A stretch of 25,685 nucleotides of DNA from CAYWNK01 sp047639615 (GTDB lineage Bacteria; Planctomycetota; UBA1135; GCA-002686595), in assembly GCA_047639615.1 (NCBI GenBank), contig JBLIOL010000031.1, positions 1-25,685 on the forward strand. Direction: 5' to 3'. The first letter of the stretch is position 1. Every line of letters starts with the position of its first letter. Under the pieces are notes generated by a model. The model saw nothing but the letters and a program-made list of their open reading frames with translations, did not search any database and had not been told where the DNA came from. This document shows, one piece after another, positions 14,170 through 21,899 of this stretch. Made by a program: the position numbers and the translations under genes.

Positions 14170-16722
14170 CTAGTCGCAGAAGGACACGCTGACCGCGTCC
14201 GAGAAATTGAAGCCAGCGCCGACCATAGGGTCGCGGTACCACCACTGGAAATTCCAGGTGGCGCCCGCGAGGATTTGTCCGGAGGCGATCGGCGGATTGG
14301 TGATGTCCAAGGCGTGGCTAGCCATGCCTAGGCCGTTTGCTTGGGTCGCACCGAGGCGATAGGTGCTTCCGCCAACGCAGCGGATGCCGTTGCCCACTGA
14401 TACGTTTGCCTGGGCGTCTCCGTAGTAGAAGATTCCAAACTCGCCGGGGGTGCTGCCCTGCACGGCCAGGTTGAAGGCATTGTCGCCAATCAGCTGGCTG
14501 CCGGATGTGCTGATCTGCGCGCCCGGTCCGGATGAATTGGGCAAGCCAATGCAGTAGACCGAGGGCGGCGGACAGTCGCCGGGGAAGGCGCTCACAAGTA
14601 CATCGTCCAGGGCCGCTTCGACGATCGAACCGCTGCCGAGGTCGGAGGCCAGGAAACGCACGCGCAGCTGCGCGGTCGCGGGCACGAAGTCGGTGATAGT
14701 GAGCTCCTGCTGGATCCAACCGCCGACAGAGTCGGGGCCGTTGGGACCGAGGGTCTCGGCTGAGACCCAGCTGGAACCGCCGTCGGAGGAGAGGTCCACC
14801 TGGAAGACGTCATCCACGCTGGAGCCGGTGTTGTTGGAGTACCAGCGCCAGTAGCTGAGCTTCGGTTGGTCGAGGCCATCCACGTTGAAGATCGGGGAGA
14901 CCAGTGTGGTGGTGCCGCCGTCCACGTCGTTCTCACCGAGGGCGCCGTTCTGCGAGCCCTGGCCCGTGAACCAGCAGGTGTCGCCGGTCGGGGTGTGGTC
15001 GTCGCCAGGCTGAGCGGCCGTGGGGTTCGGATTGCCGCGCACCCAGTTGCCGGTGTTGGCGTTGTTGGGATTGCCCACGGCCCAGCCTTGGTCGCCGGCC
15101 GCTTCGAAATCGAAGCTAGCGACGATCACGGGTTCACCCACATCGAAGCCGAGCACGGTGTCGGTAGTCAGGCCGCCTTCGGTGGTACTCACGATCACTT
15201 CGACCTGCGTGCCGAGGGGTGTTCCCGCGGCGAGTTCGAATTCCAGTTGCGGGCTTAGGTTGACGCTCGAGAAGTTGTTGAGCCCCGGGGTGGAGGTGTT
15301 GCCCACCGTGATCGTGACAAAGGGGCTGGTGCTGCTCAGGCTAGCGTCGATCGGCCCGCTCGGAGCCAAGCCGCTGTTGCGCAGGCCCACTGCGATGCGC
15401 ACGCTCTCGCCGGGCTCGGGGAAGCTGTCGCCATCGCCTAAGGGCACGAGGTCTGCGGCTTCCACGCGAATCCAGGCGCCGGCCGCGAGGGCCGTGCGCT
15501 GCATGGCGACCAGGTTCTCTTCGGCCAGGGGCACGATGCGGCTTTGGATCGGCCAGAAGCCGTCGGTGGAGTTGCCGATCTCCGGTGTCCAGGAGAGCGT
15601 TCCGTGGGCTCCGAAGTCGTAGTCGTTGGTGTTGCCGTTCGCGGTGTAGAGCGTGGTCCATGCGGGACCGTGCACGTAGCCGTTGAACTGCGTGGCCAAG
15701 AGACCGATCTCTTCGAACTCGGCGAAGTTGGCCGGGTAGATCTCGTCGTAGCCCCAGGGGGAGATCCACAGGTTGGAGTAGGTGTGGATCGAGAGCGCGG
15801 TCTTGAACTCACGCGCTTGGATGAAGGCGATCATGGCCTGGATCTCAGGCTCGGAGGCGGCGCTCGCACCGCGGTAGGTTTGTGAGTTCGGGTCGCCGCT
15901 GGAACCGACGGAGTCAAAGCCCCACTCGTAGGGGTAGTTGCGGTTGAGGTCGACGCCGAAGGAGCCGCCGCCATTGTTGCGCCGGTTCTTGCGCCACAGG
16001 CCGCCGCCGCCGGGGGACTGCTGCTGGTTGTAGACGTAGCCATCGGGGTTGACCACGGGCACGAAGTAGATCTCGCGCTCATTCACCAGGTAGGTGGCCA
16101 TGGGATCGATGCCGTACTCCTCGACGAGGTAGAGCAGGAACCAAAGGCTGGCTTGCATGCCTTCCGGTTCGCGTGCGTGGTGCAGGGAGTCGAGCCGTAC
16201 TTCGGACTCGGCTTCGTCGATGCCGGGATTGTCGGAGACCTTGACCATCCAAATCTGGCGGCCTTCGATGGTGGTGCCGATGCTCTGCTTGGGGGCGACC
16301 AGGGCGGGGTGGTTGGCGACGATTTGGTCGAGCACGGAGGTCACCTCCGCATAGGTCCAGTAGCCGCCCATGCCGCCTTGGCTGAAGGGCGGGTTGAGGC
16401 TCGAGCCGTAGCCGCTGCCGGACTGCTGGTTCTGGGTGTTGCCTGCGAGGCGCGCCGCGTACCAGGCTTCGAGGTCGTCCACCATGATTTCGTAGGGGAT
16501 GCCCAGGCGCTGCAATGTGCTGAGGTCGCCAGCGTCGGCGATCAGCTGGGCCTGCTCGGCGCCGTGGTGCACATGCGGGATGTCTAGGCCGAGGCCCAGC
16601 AGCTGCTCGAGGCGGCCTTGGTCGCTCAAGTCGACTCGTACGAGGCTCTCGGGGAGGGCGACGCTGGGTGCGTCCACTATTTGCGGTGCGGCCGCGGCGG
16701 CCAGAAGGAGAGTGGTCAGCAT
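14170..16722 (-). CDS. Secreted M14 zinc carboxypeptidase with C-terminal sorting-like module
   Basis: 850 residues. The ATG at 16722 opens a short signal peptide (MLTTLLLAAAAAP); upstream in-frame codons to 16881 look non-coding and overlap aat. A propeptide-like region (20-110) precedes the M14 catalytic domain (about 118-420). Zinc ligands are His182 and Glu185 (HHARE) and His313 (SIHTYSN); the catalytic Glu381 lies in WTPEIGN; VVNPDGYVY, RKNRRNN and DLNRNYPYEWG are classic substrate-pocket blocks. Two beta-sandwich regions follow: about 420-530, and a MAM or jelly-roll-like segment at about 540-712. The last ~134 residues (717-850) form a module shared with the metzincin at 18027. The role is extracellular peptide trimming. 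A strong terminator lies downstream. Confidence 0.93.
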   Translation of the reverse strand: MLTTLLLAAAAAPQIVDAPSVALPESLVRVDLSDQGRLEQLLGLGLDIPHVHHGAEQAQLIADAGDLSTLQRLGIPYEIMVDDLEAWYAARLAGNTQNQQSGSGYGSSLNPPFSQGGMGGYWTYAEVTSVLDQIVANHPALVAPKQSIGTTIEGRQIWMVKVSDNPGIDEAESEVRLDSLHHAREPEGMQASLWFLLYLVEEYGIDPMATYLVNEREIYFVPVVNPDGYVYNQQQSPGGGGLWRKNRRNNGGGSFGVDLNRNYPYEWGFDSVGSSGDPNSQTYRGASAASEPEIQAMIAFIQAREFKTALSIHTYSNLWISPWGYDEIYPANFAEFEEIGLLATQFNGYVHGPAWTTLYTANGNTNDYDFGAHGTLSWTPEIGNSTDGFWPIQSRIVPLAEENLVAMQRTALAAGAWIRVEAADLVPLGDGDSFPEPGESVRIAVGLRNSGLAPSGPIDASLSSTSPFVTITVGNTSTPGLNNFSSVNLSPQLEFELAAGTPLGTQVEVIVSTTEGGLTTDTVLGFDVGEPVIVASFDFEAAGDQGWAVGNPNNANTGNWVRGNPNPTAAQPGDDHTPTGDTCWFTGQGSQNGALGENDVDGGTTTLVSPIFNVDGLDQPKLSYWRWYSNNTGSSVDDVFQVDLSSDGGSSWVSAETLGPNGPDSVGGWIQQELTITDFVPATAQLRVRFLASDLGSGSIVEAALDDVLVSAFPGDCPPPSVYCIGLPNSSGPGAQISTSGSQLIGDNAFNLAVQGSTPGEFGIFYYGDAQANVSVGNGIRCVGGSTYRLGATQANGLGMASHALDITNPPIASGQILAGATWNFQWWYRDPMVGAGFNFSDAVSVSFCD

Positions 16723-16749
16723 GCTTGCGATGGGGAAGGGGCGTTGCTT

Positions 16750-16777
16750 TTGACGTGTCCGGGCAGGACACCATAAG
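16750..16777 (+). promoter_or_regulatory. Candidate promoter for aat-clpS
   Basis: TTGACG (16750-16755, five of six consensus bases) is followed after 16 bp by CATAAG (16772-16777, ATAA core). It lies between the divergent starts at 16722 and 16880 and points to aat with a leader of about 95 nt. An inverted repeat covers the spacer. Confidence 0.4.
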
Positions 16778-16790
16778 TCTCGCAGACTTA
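16755..16790. promoter_or_regulatory. Two adjacent inverted repeats, possible operator
   Basis: GTGTCC-GGGCA-GGACAC (16755-16771) and TAAGTCT-CGC-AGACTTA (16774-16790) are both perfect and lie two bases apart, across and just after the candidate aat promoter. Spacing and symmetry suit dimeric regulators, or the second could form an RNA hairpin in the leader. Confidence 0.4.
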
Positions 16791-16879
16791 GATGATTTGT
16801 GGGAGCGGATCCCGAGGGGTGTGCGCGGCCGGGGCTGCCGGATAGGGTGGTCGTGCACCGCGGAGTGCATTCCAACCAC

Positions 16880-17578
16880 ATGCAGGTACCTTCCTTTCCC
16901 GATTTGCGAGGAGACGACCACTCTCCGGATGCCTACCTAGGCGGCGAGCTCAGCTTGCCCTGGGTGATCGCTGCCTACGAGAGCGGGTTCTTTCCCTGGC
17001 CCATGGAGGATGAGCCCTTGGCGTGGTGGTGTCCGCGCACGCGTATGATCTTTGAGGTGGATGGCCTGCACGTGTCGCGCAGCCTGCAGCGCACCCTGCG
17101 GCGTGGACGTTTCCAGTTCAGCCTCGACCGTGACTTCTCCGGCGTCCTCGCGCGTTGCCGCGATCAACGCGGCCCGGGCCGGGACGGAACTTGGATCACA
17201 GACGAGATCACCGAGGTCTATGAGCAGCTCCATCAGCTCGGATTGGGACACTCACTCGAAGTTTGGGAGGAAGAAGTTCTGGTGGGGGGGGTCTACGGAT
17301 TGGCCTTGGGGCAGGTTTTCTTCGGCGAGTCCATGTTCAGCGACCGGACCGATGCTTCGAAGGCTGGCCTAGCTGTGTTGACCGCCCAGCTACGCATATG
17401 GGGCTTTGAGATGCTCGACTGTCAGGTGCCCAATGAGCACCTGATACGCATGGGTGGCAAGGCCGTCCCGCGTTGCGATTTCCTCGATCGGTTGGCCACA
17501 GGGCTGCGCGCTCCCACATGTCTGGGGCGTTGGGAGCTGGATCCAATGGGGCCCTGGCACTCCGCTGGGGGGCACTAG
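16880..17578 (+). CDS. aat: Leucyl/phenylalanyl-tRNA-protein transferase (Aat)
   Basis: 232 residues, close to the 234 of E. coli Aat. The cytoplasmic enzyme adds Leu or Phe from aminoacyl-tRNA to proteins with N-terminal Arg or Lys, creating N-degrons for ClpAP. Family blocks are YESGFFPWP, WWCPRTR, TWITDEITEVYEQLHQLG, GHSLEVWEEEVLVGGVYGLA, FGESMFSDRTDASKAGL and DCQVPNEHL with MGGKAVPR. The ATG at 16880 gives MQVPSFPDL. A GTG five codons upstream is an alternative, and the nearest GGAG is 14 bases from the ATG. clpS starts one base after the stop, so the two N-end rule genes form an operon. The gene is divergent from the M14 peptidase. Confidence 0.95.
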   Translation: MQVPSFPDLRGDDHSPDAYLGGELSLPWVIAAYESGFFPWPMEDEPLAWWCPRTRMIFEVDGLHVSRSLQRTLRRGRFQFSLDRDFSGVLARCRDQRGPGRDGTWITDEITEVYEQLHQLGLGHSLEVWEEEVLVGGVYGLALGQVFFGESMFSDRTDASKAGLAVLTAQLRIWGFEMLDCQVPNEHLIRMGGKAVPRCDFLDRLATGLRAPTCLGRWELDPMGPWHSAGGH

Positions 17579-17579
17579 A

Positions 17580-17927
17580 ATGGCTGTCCACATGCTGTTC
17601 GAACCCCATTCAGCAGCTAAGCCCGCTCTGGCACCTCCGCAGGAGCAGACGAGCACCGACACGAGGGACAAACTTTCCCCCCTCTATCGGGTCATCTGCC
17701 ATGACGACCCCCTCACGACCATGGAGTTCGTCGTTGCGGTGCTGATGAAGGTCTTTCGCCTGACTCAGTCACGCGCAATTGAGGTCATGTTGGGGGTGCA
17801 CACCAAGGGTGCTGCGGTGGTTGCCCGTTATCCCAAATCTCTGGCTGAGAGCCGTGTGAACCGGGCTAGGACGTTGGCTCGTGCCGATGGGTTCCCTCTA
17901 ACTTTCTCCATCGAGAAAGACAACTGA
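17580..17927 (+). CDS. clpS: ATP-dependent Clp protease adaptor ClpS
   Basis: 115 residues. ClpS binds N-terminal Leu, Phe, Tyr or Trp of substrates and delivers them to ClpA(P). After a disordered N-terminal tail (about 1-32), the core matches the family: YRVICHDDPLTTMEFVV (the DDP-T-MEFV block forming the N-degron pocket and ClpA contacts), VLMKVFRLT, VHTKGAAVVARYPKSLAES and a PLTFSIEKD end. A GGGG stretch lies about eight bases upstream inside the aat end. It is placed directly after aat, which makes the N-degrons it recognises. No clpA is in the window. No clear terminator follows. Confidence 0.95.
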   Translation: MAVHMLFEPHSAAKPALAPPQEQTSTDTRDKLSPLYRVICHDDPLTTMEFVVAVLMKVFRLTQSRAIEVMLGVHTKGAAVVARYPKSLAESRVNRARTLARADGFPLTFSIEKDN

Positions 17928-18026
17928 ACGGCCGAATTTGAGCTTCATTCGGGTTCCTCCGCAGGGCCTGGGATCGTGCTAGGCTGCGCCTTCTCTCTCA
18001 TTCCTCCCCCCTACACGAATTAAGTG

Positions 18027-20348
18027 ATGCACAGTCTATCTCTCCGAGTGGCCTTGTCTCTAGGCCTGGCGGCTGCCGCCTTTGGCCAAAATCCGACTCC
18101 CCTTGAAATCAACTCGACCTACGGTCTCGACCGCAGTGAGTTGGTCAACGTCGACCTCGACGGAACCATCGGTCAGAGCATCGCGGTCACGGTTGCTATC
18201 GAAGGCAACAAGCACCGCCTTCTGCTCTCGCCCAAGTCGGTGCGTGCTGACAATTTTCAACTGCTCGAGCAGCTCGAGGACGGCAGCTATGTCTCCGTCG
18301 ACCCCGGTCCGGTCTCCACCTACCGTGGTGTGATCGCTGCGCAACCCGACGTGCAGATCGCCGGCGGCATGCAGGCCTCTGGCCTGTTCGCCAAGCTGAC
18401 CTACCCCGACGGTCGCGTCATGTGGCTGCAGCCCATCGCTCGGGAATTCCCCGGTGCAGACCTGGGCGCCTACGTGCTATTCGATGACGTCTCCATCATC
18501 GAAGACTCCAGTGCCCGTTGCGGTACCGATAGCCTTCCGAGCCAGCCCGGCTTGGTCGTATCTGGCGGAGGTAGCACCCATCAGGCGGGCACCTTGCAGG
18601 TAGCGGAGATCGGTTGCGATGCTGACTTCCAGTACTACGAGGACTACAACTCCTCGACGACCGACACTTCGAACCGTATTCAAAACGTGCTCGGCACGAT
18701 GAATACCCAGTACGAAACCCAGACCAACCTGACCCACATGATCACCACGATCATCGTGCGTACTACCAACAACGATCCCTACTCCAGCACGGACGCGGTC
18801 ACTCTGCTCAACCAGTTCCGCAACCACTGGAACAGTCAGCAGGGCGGCATCCAGCGCGACGTGGCACAGTTGTTCACCGGCAAGAACGTCGACGGCGGAA
18901 CCATCGGCATCGCTTGGTTGAACGCGGTCTGCACCAGCTTCGGTTACGGAGTTGTCGAGTCCGACTTTAACAACAACTTCGGCTGCGCCACGGACCTGTC
19001 GGCGCACGAGCTTGGGCACAACTGGGGGGGCAACCACTGCTCCTGCACCAGCTTCACGATGAACCCGTTCATCACCTGTGCCAATAGCTTCAACAACTTC
19101 TCCATCGGCGAGATCACGAACTACGCAGCCAGCGTCAACTGCCTCGACAACGGCGGCGGCGGCTGCACCGATGACTCCTTCGAGAACAACGACAGCTGCA
19201 ACCAAGCCGTCTTGATCGGCTCCGGAATCACCGGCAACCTGGTGTCTTCTGACGCCGATGCTGACTACTTCAGTGTTTCGGTTCCGGCCTTCGGCACGGT
19301 TACGGTCGACGTGGTCTTCCTGCACTCTGATGGAGACGTTGACGTTGAACTGACCAACAGTAACTGCAGCACCACCTACGACAGCGGCGCTAGCGCCAGC
19401 AACAACGAGACGGTCACCTACACCAACCCGGGCAATTCGACGGAGTTGGTCAAGCTTGAGATCTTCCTCTTCACCGGCAACGGTTGTGTGGGCTACAGCC
19501 TCGACGTTGACATCCAGGCCGGCGATCCCTGCCAGGGCCCGGACGACCAGTTCGAGCCGAACGACGACTGCGGCAGCGCCGCTCAGATCGGCAACTTCGC
19601 CTTCGATAGCCTCTACGTTGAGAAGACGGATCCCGACTTCTACGAGATGTGCGTCGACGCAGGTGACACACTGAACATCGAACTCTTCTTCGCGCACGCC
19701 GATGGCGACATCGACGCGTACCTGTACGACAGCGCGAGCTGTGGCGGTTCTGCGCTGGTGAGCTCCCTGAGCACTTCGAACAACGAGCAGATCCTCTGGA
19801 CGAACAACACCGGTTCCAACCAGAGCGTCTTCCTCGAGGTCCAGGTCTGGCAGAACAGTAGCAGCGACTGCAACACCTACGTCATCACCAGCCTTGGTGG
19901 CGGGGGCGACTGCAGCGGTTCGCAGCCGGGTCCGATCGGCACCAACTACTGCGCTGCGAATGTCAACTCCACCAGCTTCCCGGCCCTGATCTCAGGCTTC
20001 GGCACCAACGTGGTTGCGGATGACGACGTGCAACTCACCACGATCCTGCTGCCCAGCAACCAGTCAGGTTACTACTTGGCCAGCCCGAACCAGACCTTCG
20101 TCGCGAACCCCGGCGGTAGCCAAGGCAACCTGTGCATCGGCAGCCCCTCGGCTCGTCTCGTTGGTCAGGTCGCGAGCTCCGGCCCCGGCGGCAGCATCAC
20201 GATTCAGGTCGACACGACCGACATGCCCACCTCACCCTCCCAGCCGATCCTGGCCGGGCAAACCTGGAATTTCCAGCTCTGGTACCGGGACTTCAACCCG
20301 GGCCCGACCTCGAACTTCAGTGGCGGCCTCTCGATCCTGTTCCAGTGA
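18027..20348 (+). CDS. Secreted metzincin metallopeptidase with two PPC domains
   Basis: 773 residues. ATG at 18027 (GTG at 18024 is adjacent) opens a signal peptide (MHSLSLRVALSLGLAAAAFG). A prodomain-like region runs to about 190. The catalytic domain (about 193-375) carries HELGHNWGGNH, giving zinc ligands His327, His331 and His337 with Glu328 catalytic, and Met345 (SFTMNPF) as the Met-turn: a reprolysin-like (M12B type) metzincin. Two bacterial pre-peptidase C-terminal domains follow (about 380-495 and 503-625), each starting with a D-FE-ND-C motif. The last ~139 residues (635-773) are the module shared with the M14 peptidase. The protein is rich in Asn, Ser, Asp and Cys, as expected for a secreted protein. 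Two hairpins follow the stop. Confidence 0.93.
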   Translation: MHSLSLRVALSLGLAAAAFGQNPTPLEINSTYGLDRSELVNVDLDGTIGQSIAVTVAIEGNKHRLLLSPKSVRADNFQLLEQLEDGSYVSVDPGPVSTYRGVIAAQPDVQIAGGMQASGLFAKLTYPDGRVMWLQPIAREFPGADLGAYVLFDDVSIIEDSSARCGTDSLPSQPGLVVSGGGSTHQAGTLQVAEIGCDADFQYYEDYNSSTTDTSNRIQNVLGTMNTQYETQTNLTHMITTIIVRTTNNDPYSSTDAVTLLNQFRNHWNSQQGGIQRDVAQLFTGKNVDGGTIGIAWLNAVCTSFGYGVVESDFNNNFGCATDLSAHELGHNWGGNHCSCTSFTMNPFITCANSFNNFSIGEITNYAASVNCLDNGGGGCTDDSFENNDSCNQAVLIGSGITGNLVSSDADADYFSVSVPAFGTVTVDVVFLHSDGDVDVELTNSNCSTTYDSGASASNNETVTYTNPGNSTELVKLEIFLFTGNGCVGYSLDVDIQAGDPCQGPDDQFEPNDDCGSAAQIGNFAFDSLYVEKTDPDFYEMCVDAGDTLNIELFFAHADGDIDAYLYDSASCGGSALVSSLSTSNNEQILWTNNTGSNQSVFLEVQVWQNSSSDCNTYVITSLGGGGDCSGSQPGPIGTNYCAANVNSTSFPALISGFGTNVVADDDVQLTTILLPSNQSGYYLASPNQTFVANPGGSQGNLCIGSPSARLVGQVASSGPGGSITIQVDTTDMPTSPSQPILAGQTWNFQLWYRDFNPGPTSNFSGGLSILFQ

Positions 20349-20362
20349 TCGCCTAAGGGCCC

Positions 20363-20386
20363 CCGCGCGGCCGAGGTCGCGCGGGT
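20363..20386 (+). terminator. GC hairpin after the metzincin gene
   Basis: CCCGCGCG (20363-20370) pairs perfectly with CGCGCGGG (20379-20386) across an 8-nt loop, 15 bp past the stop at 20348. No U-tract follows. It stands ahead of a stronger terminator. Confidence 0.4.
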
Positions 20387-20406
20387 AGGTCGATAGGACA
20401 TTCTTG

Positions 20407-20442
20407 GCGCCCCGCGTCGGCTTTCTTGCCGACGCGGGGCGC
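20407..20442 (+). terminator. Strong intrinsic terminator
   Basis: A perfect 15-bp GC-rich stem (20407-20421 with 20428-20442) with a TTTCTT loop is followed by TGTCTGTTTA. It should end rightward transcription from the metzincin gene. It ends 14 bp before the next ATG. Confidence 0.85.
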
Positions 20443-20456
20443 TGTCTGTTTACCCT

Positions 20457-21899
20457 ATGCGCGACTCCCAAGCCCCTCTAGAGATCCGACCCTTGCGCCT
20501 CGCTCCTGCCTTTCTCGCCGCTTCCCTACTCGTGTTTGCCAGCGGCCTAGCGGCCGCTGCCCAGGACTCCGTCGCCACTGACGAACTGCGCTTACCTGAG
20601 GCCCGCGCCGAGCTCTTGGCTGAGAGTGTCGAGACCTTGCTCGTCTTCGGAGCCGCCTGGTGTCCATCCTGCCGTGTTTTTCGAGAGCAGACCCTCAGCG
20701 CGCCGGAAGTGGGCGCCCTGCTCGAGACCTGGAACTGGCACTACCTGGAGTTAGACCGCGAGCCTGAGCTGACGCGCGCCTTCGGCATTCGCATTACCCC
20801 GACCTTTGTCGTCCTCAGTCCGGAGGGGATCGAGCTACGGCGCGGCGAAGGGGCACTACCCCCGGATGTTTTCATGGCCTTCCTCGCGGCCAAGGGTTCG
20901 GGTGCCCTGGTGCGGGACGGCGAAGCGACCGAGCTGCTCGAGACCAACGACGGTTGGCGCAGTCGCAACATTTGCTACAGCCAGGTGGGCTATGGCCCGC
21001 TCGACATTCAGAGCCAGGCGCCGGGCCACGTATTGCGCCAGGGCATCGCGCCACGCGCGCCCTCGACCCTGGCCAAGGGTCAGCGCGAGTTCTCCCTCGG
21101 TACCACCGCGGTCAGCGTCTGGAACTACGACGAGGGCGCCTTCAAGTTGGACTACGGCAGCCTGCACAGCACCCTGGCCTTGGCCTACGGCATCTCCGAC
21201 ACCTGGATGGTGGAGCTCGAGTATTCGGAGCTCACCCGCACGGCCAGCTGGTTGGATCCCATCACCGATGAGTTCCACAGCATCTTTGGTTTTGGTGATT
21301 CCGGCCGCGCTGACTTCCCGAGCAAGGACAACGACATTTTCATCGCGGCCACGGACAGCAATCCGGCAGTCTTCGATTCGGACAGTGGCTCCTACGCGCG
21401 CGACATCGGCCTCACCTTCCAAAACAACGTGACCTGCGGTTCGGAGAGCATGCCGGCCTTGGCCTGGGCACTCACGGTTCGGGGCCACACGGGCGGCGAG
21501 GTCGAGCTGACCGGCTCCAGCCCCTTCAGCGGCTCCCTCTCCGTCTCCGCTTCACGGCGCTTCGCCCAAGACCACTACGCCTACGGCGGCCTCTCCTACA
21601 GCGTGCACGGCCTCGACTCCTGGAGCGGCCTGCCCCTGGCGAAGAACACCCTCGCCGGACTTCTCGCCTACGAGTGGCAGTACAAGACCCGCCGCGCCTT
21701 CCTCTTCCAGGTCATGATTAGCGAAGGCGTCGCCCGCAACCTCGAGCCCTTCAACCACCCCAGCTACGAAATCCACCTGGGCTGGAAGCGCGAGCTAAGC
21801 CCCGGCGCCGTGCTCGAGTGGGGCATCGTCGAGAACGCCATCATCGCCGACAACAGCCCCGACTTCGGCCTGCACCTGGCTTACCGCCGGCGCTTCTAG
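20457..21899 (+). CDS. Thioredoxin-fold domain fused to DUF3187-like outer-membrane barrel
   Basis: 480 residues. A signal peptide (about 15-36, APAFLAASLLVFASGLAAAA) leads to a thioredoxin-like domain (about 45-150) with the active site AAWCPSC (Cys69, Cys72) and cis-Pro115 (RITPTFVVL). Residues about 178-480 are rich in alternating strands ending in aromatic residues (QREFSLGTTAVSVWNYDEG, DTWMVELEYSEL, DEFHSIFGF) and fit the DUF3187 family. The final strand LHLAYRRRF ends in Phe, the usual outer-membrane barrel signature. It may be a barrel with a periplasmic disulfide reductase or thiol sensor. There is no Shine-Dalgarno; the ATG lies just after a terminator hairpin. The stop overlaps that of the convergent RND gene. 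Confidence 0.82.
   Translation: MRDSQAPLEIRPLRLAPAFLAASLLVFASGLAAAAQDSVATDELRLPEARAELLAESVETLLVFGAAWCPSCRVFREQTLSAPEVGALLETWNWHYLELDREPELTRAFGIRITPTFVVLSPEGIELRRGEGALPPDVFMAFLAAKGSGALVRDGEATELLETNDGWRSRNICYSQVGYGPLDIQSQAPGHVLRQGIAPRAPSTLAKGQREFSLGTTAVSVWNYDEGAFKLDYGSLHSTLALAYGISDTWMVELEYSELTRTASWLDPITDEFHSIFGFGDSGRADFPSKDNDIFIAATDSNPAVFDSDSGSYARDIGLTFQNNVTCGSESMPALAWALTVRGHTGGEVELTGSSPFSGSLSVSASRRFAQDHYAYGGLSYSVHGLDSWSGLPLAKNTLAGLLAYEWQYKTRRAFLFQVMISEGVARNLEPFNHPSYEIHLGWKRELSPGAVLEWGIVENAIIADNSPDFGLHLAYRRRF

Noticed and set aside
18477..19697. 406-codon minus-strand frame inside the metzincin gene
   Set aside because: Val- and Gly-rich with no motif; the plus strand holds the zinc site and PPC domains.
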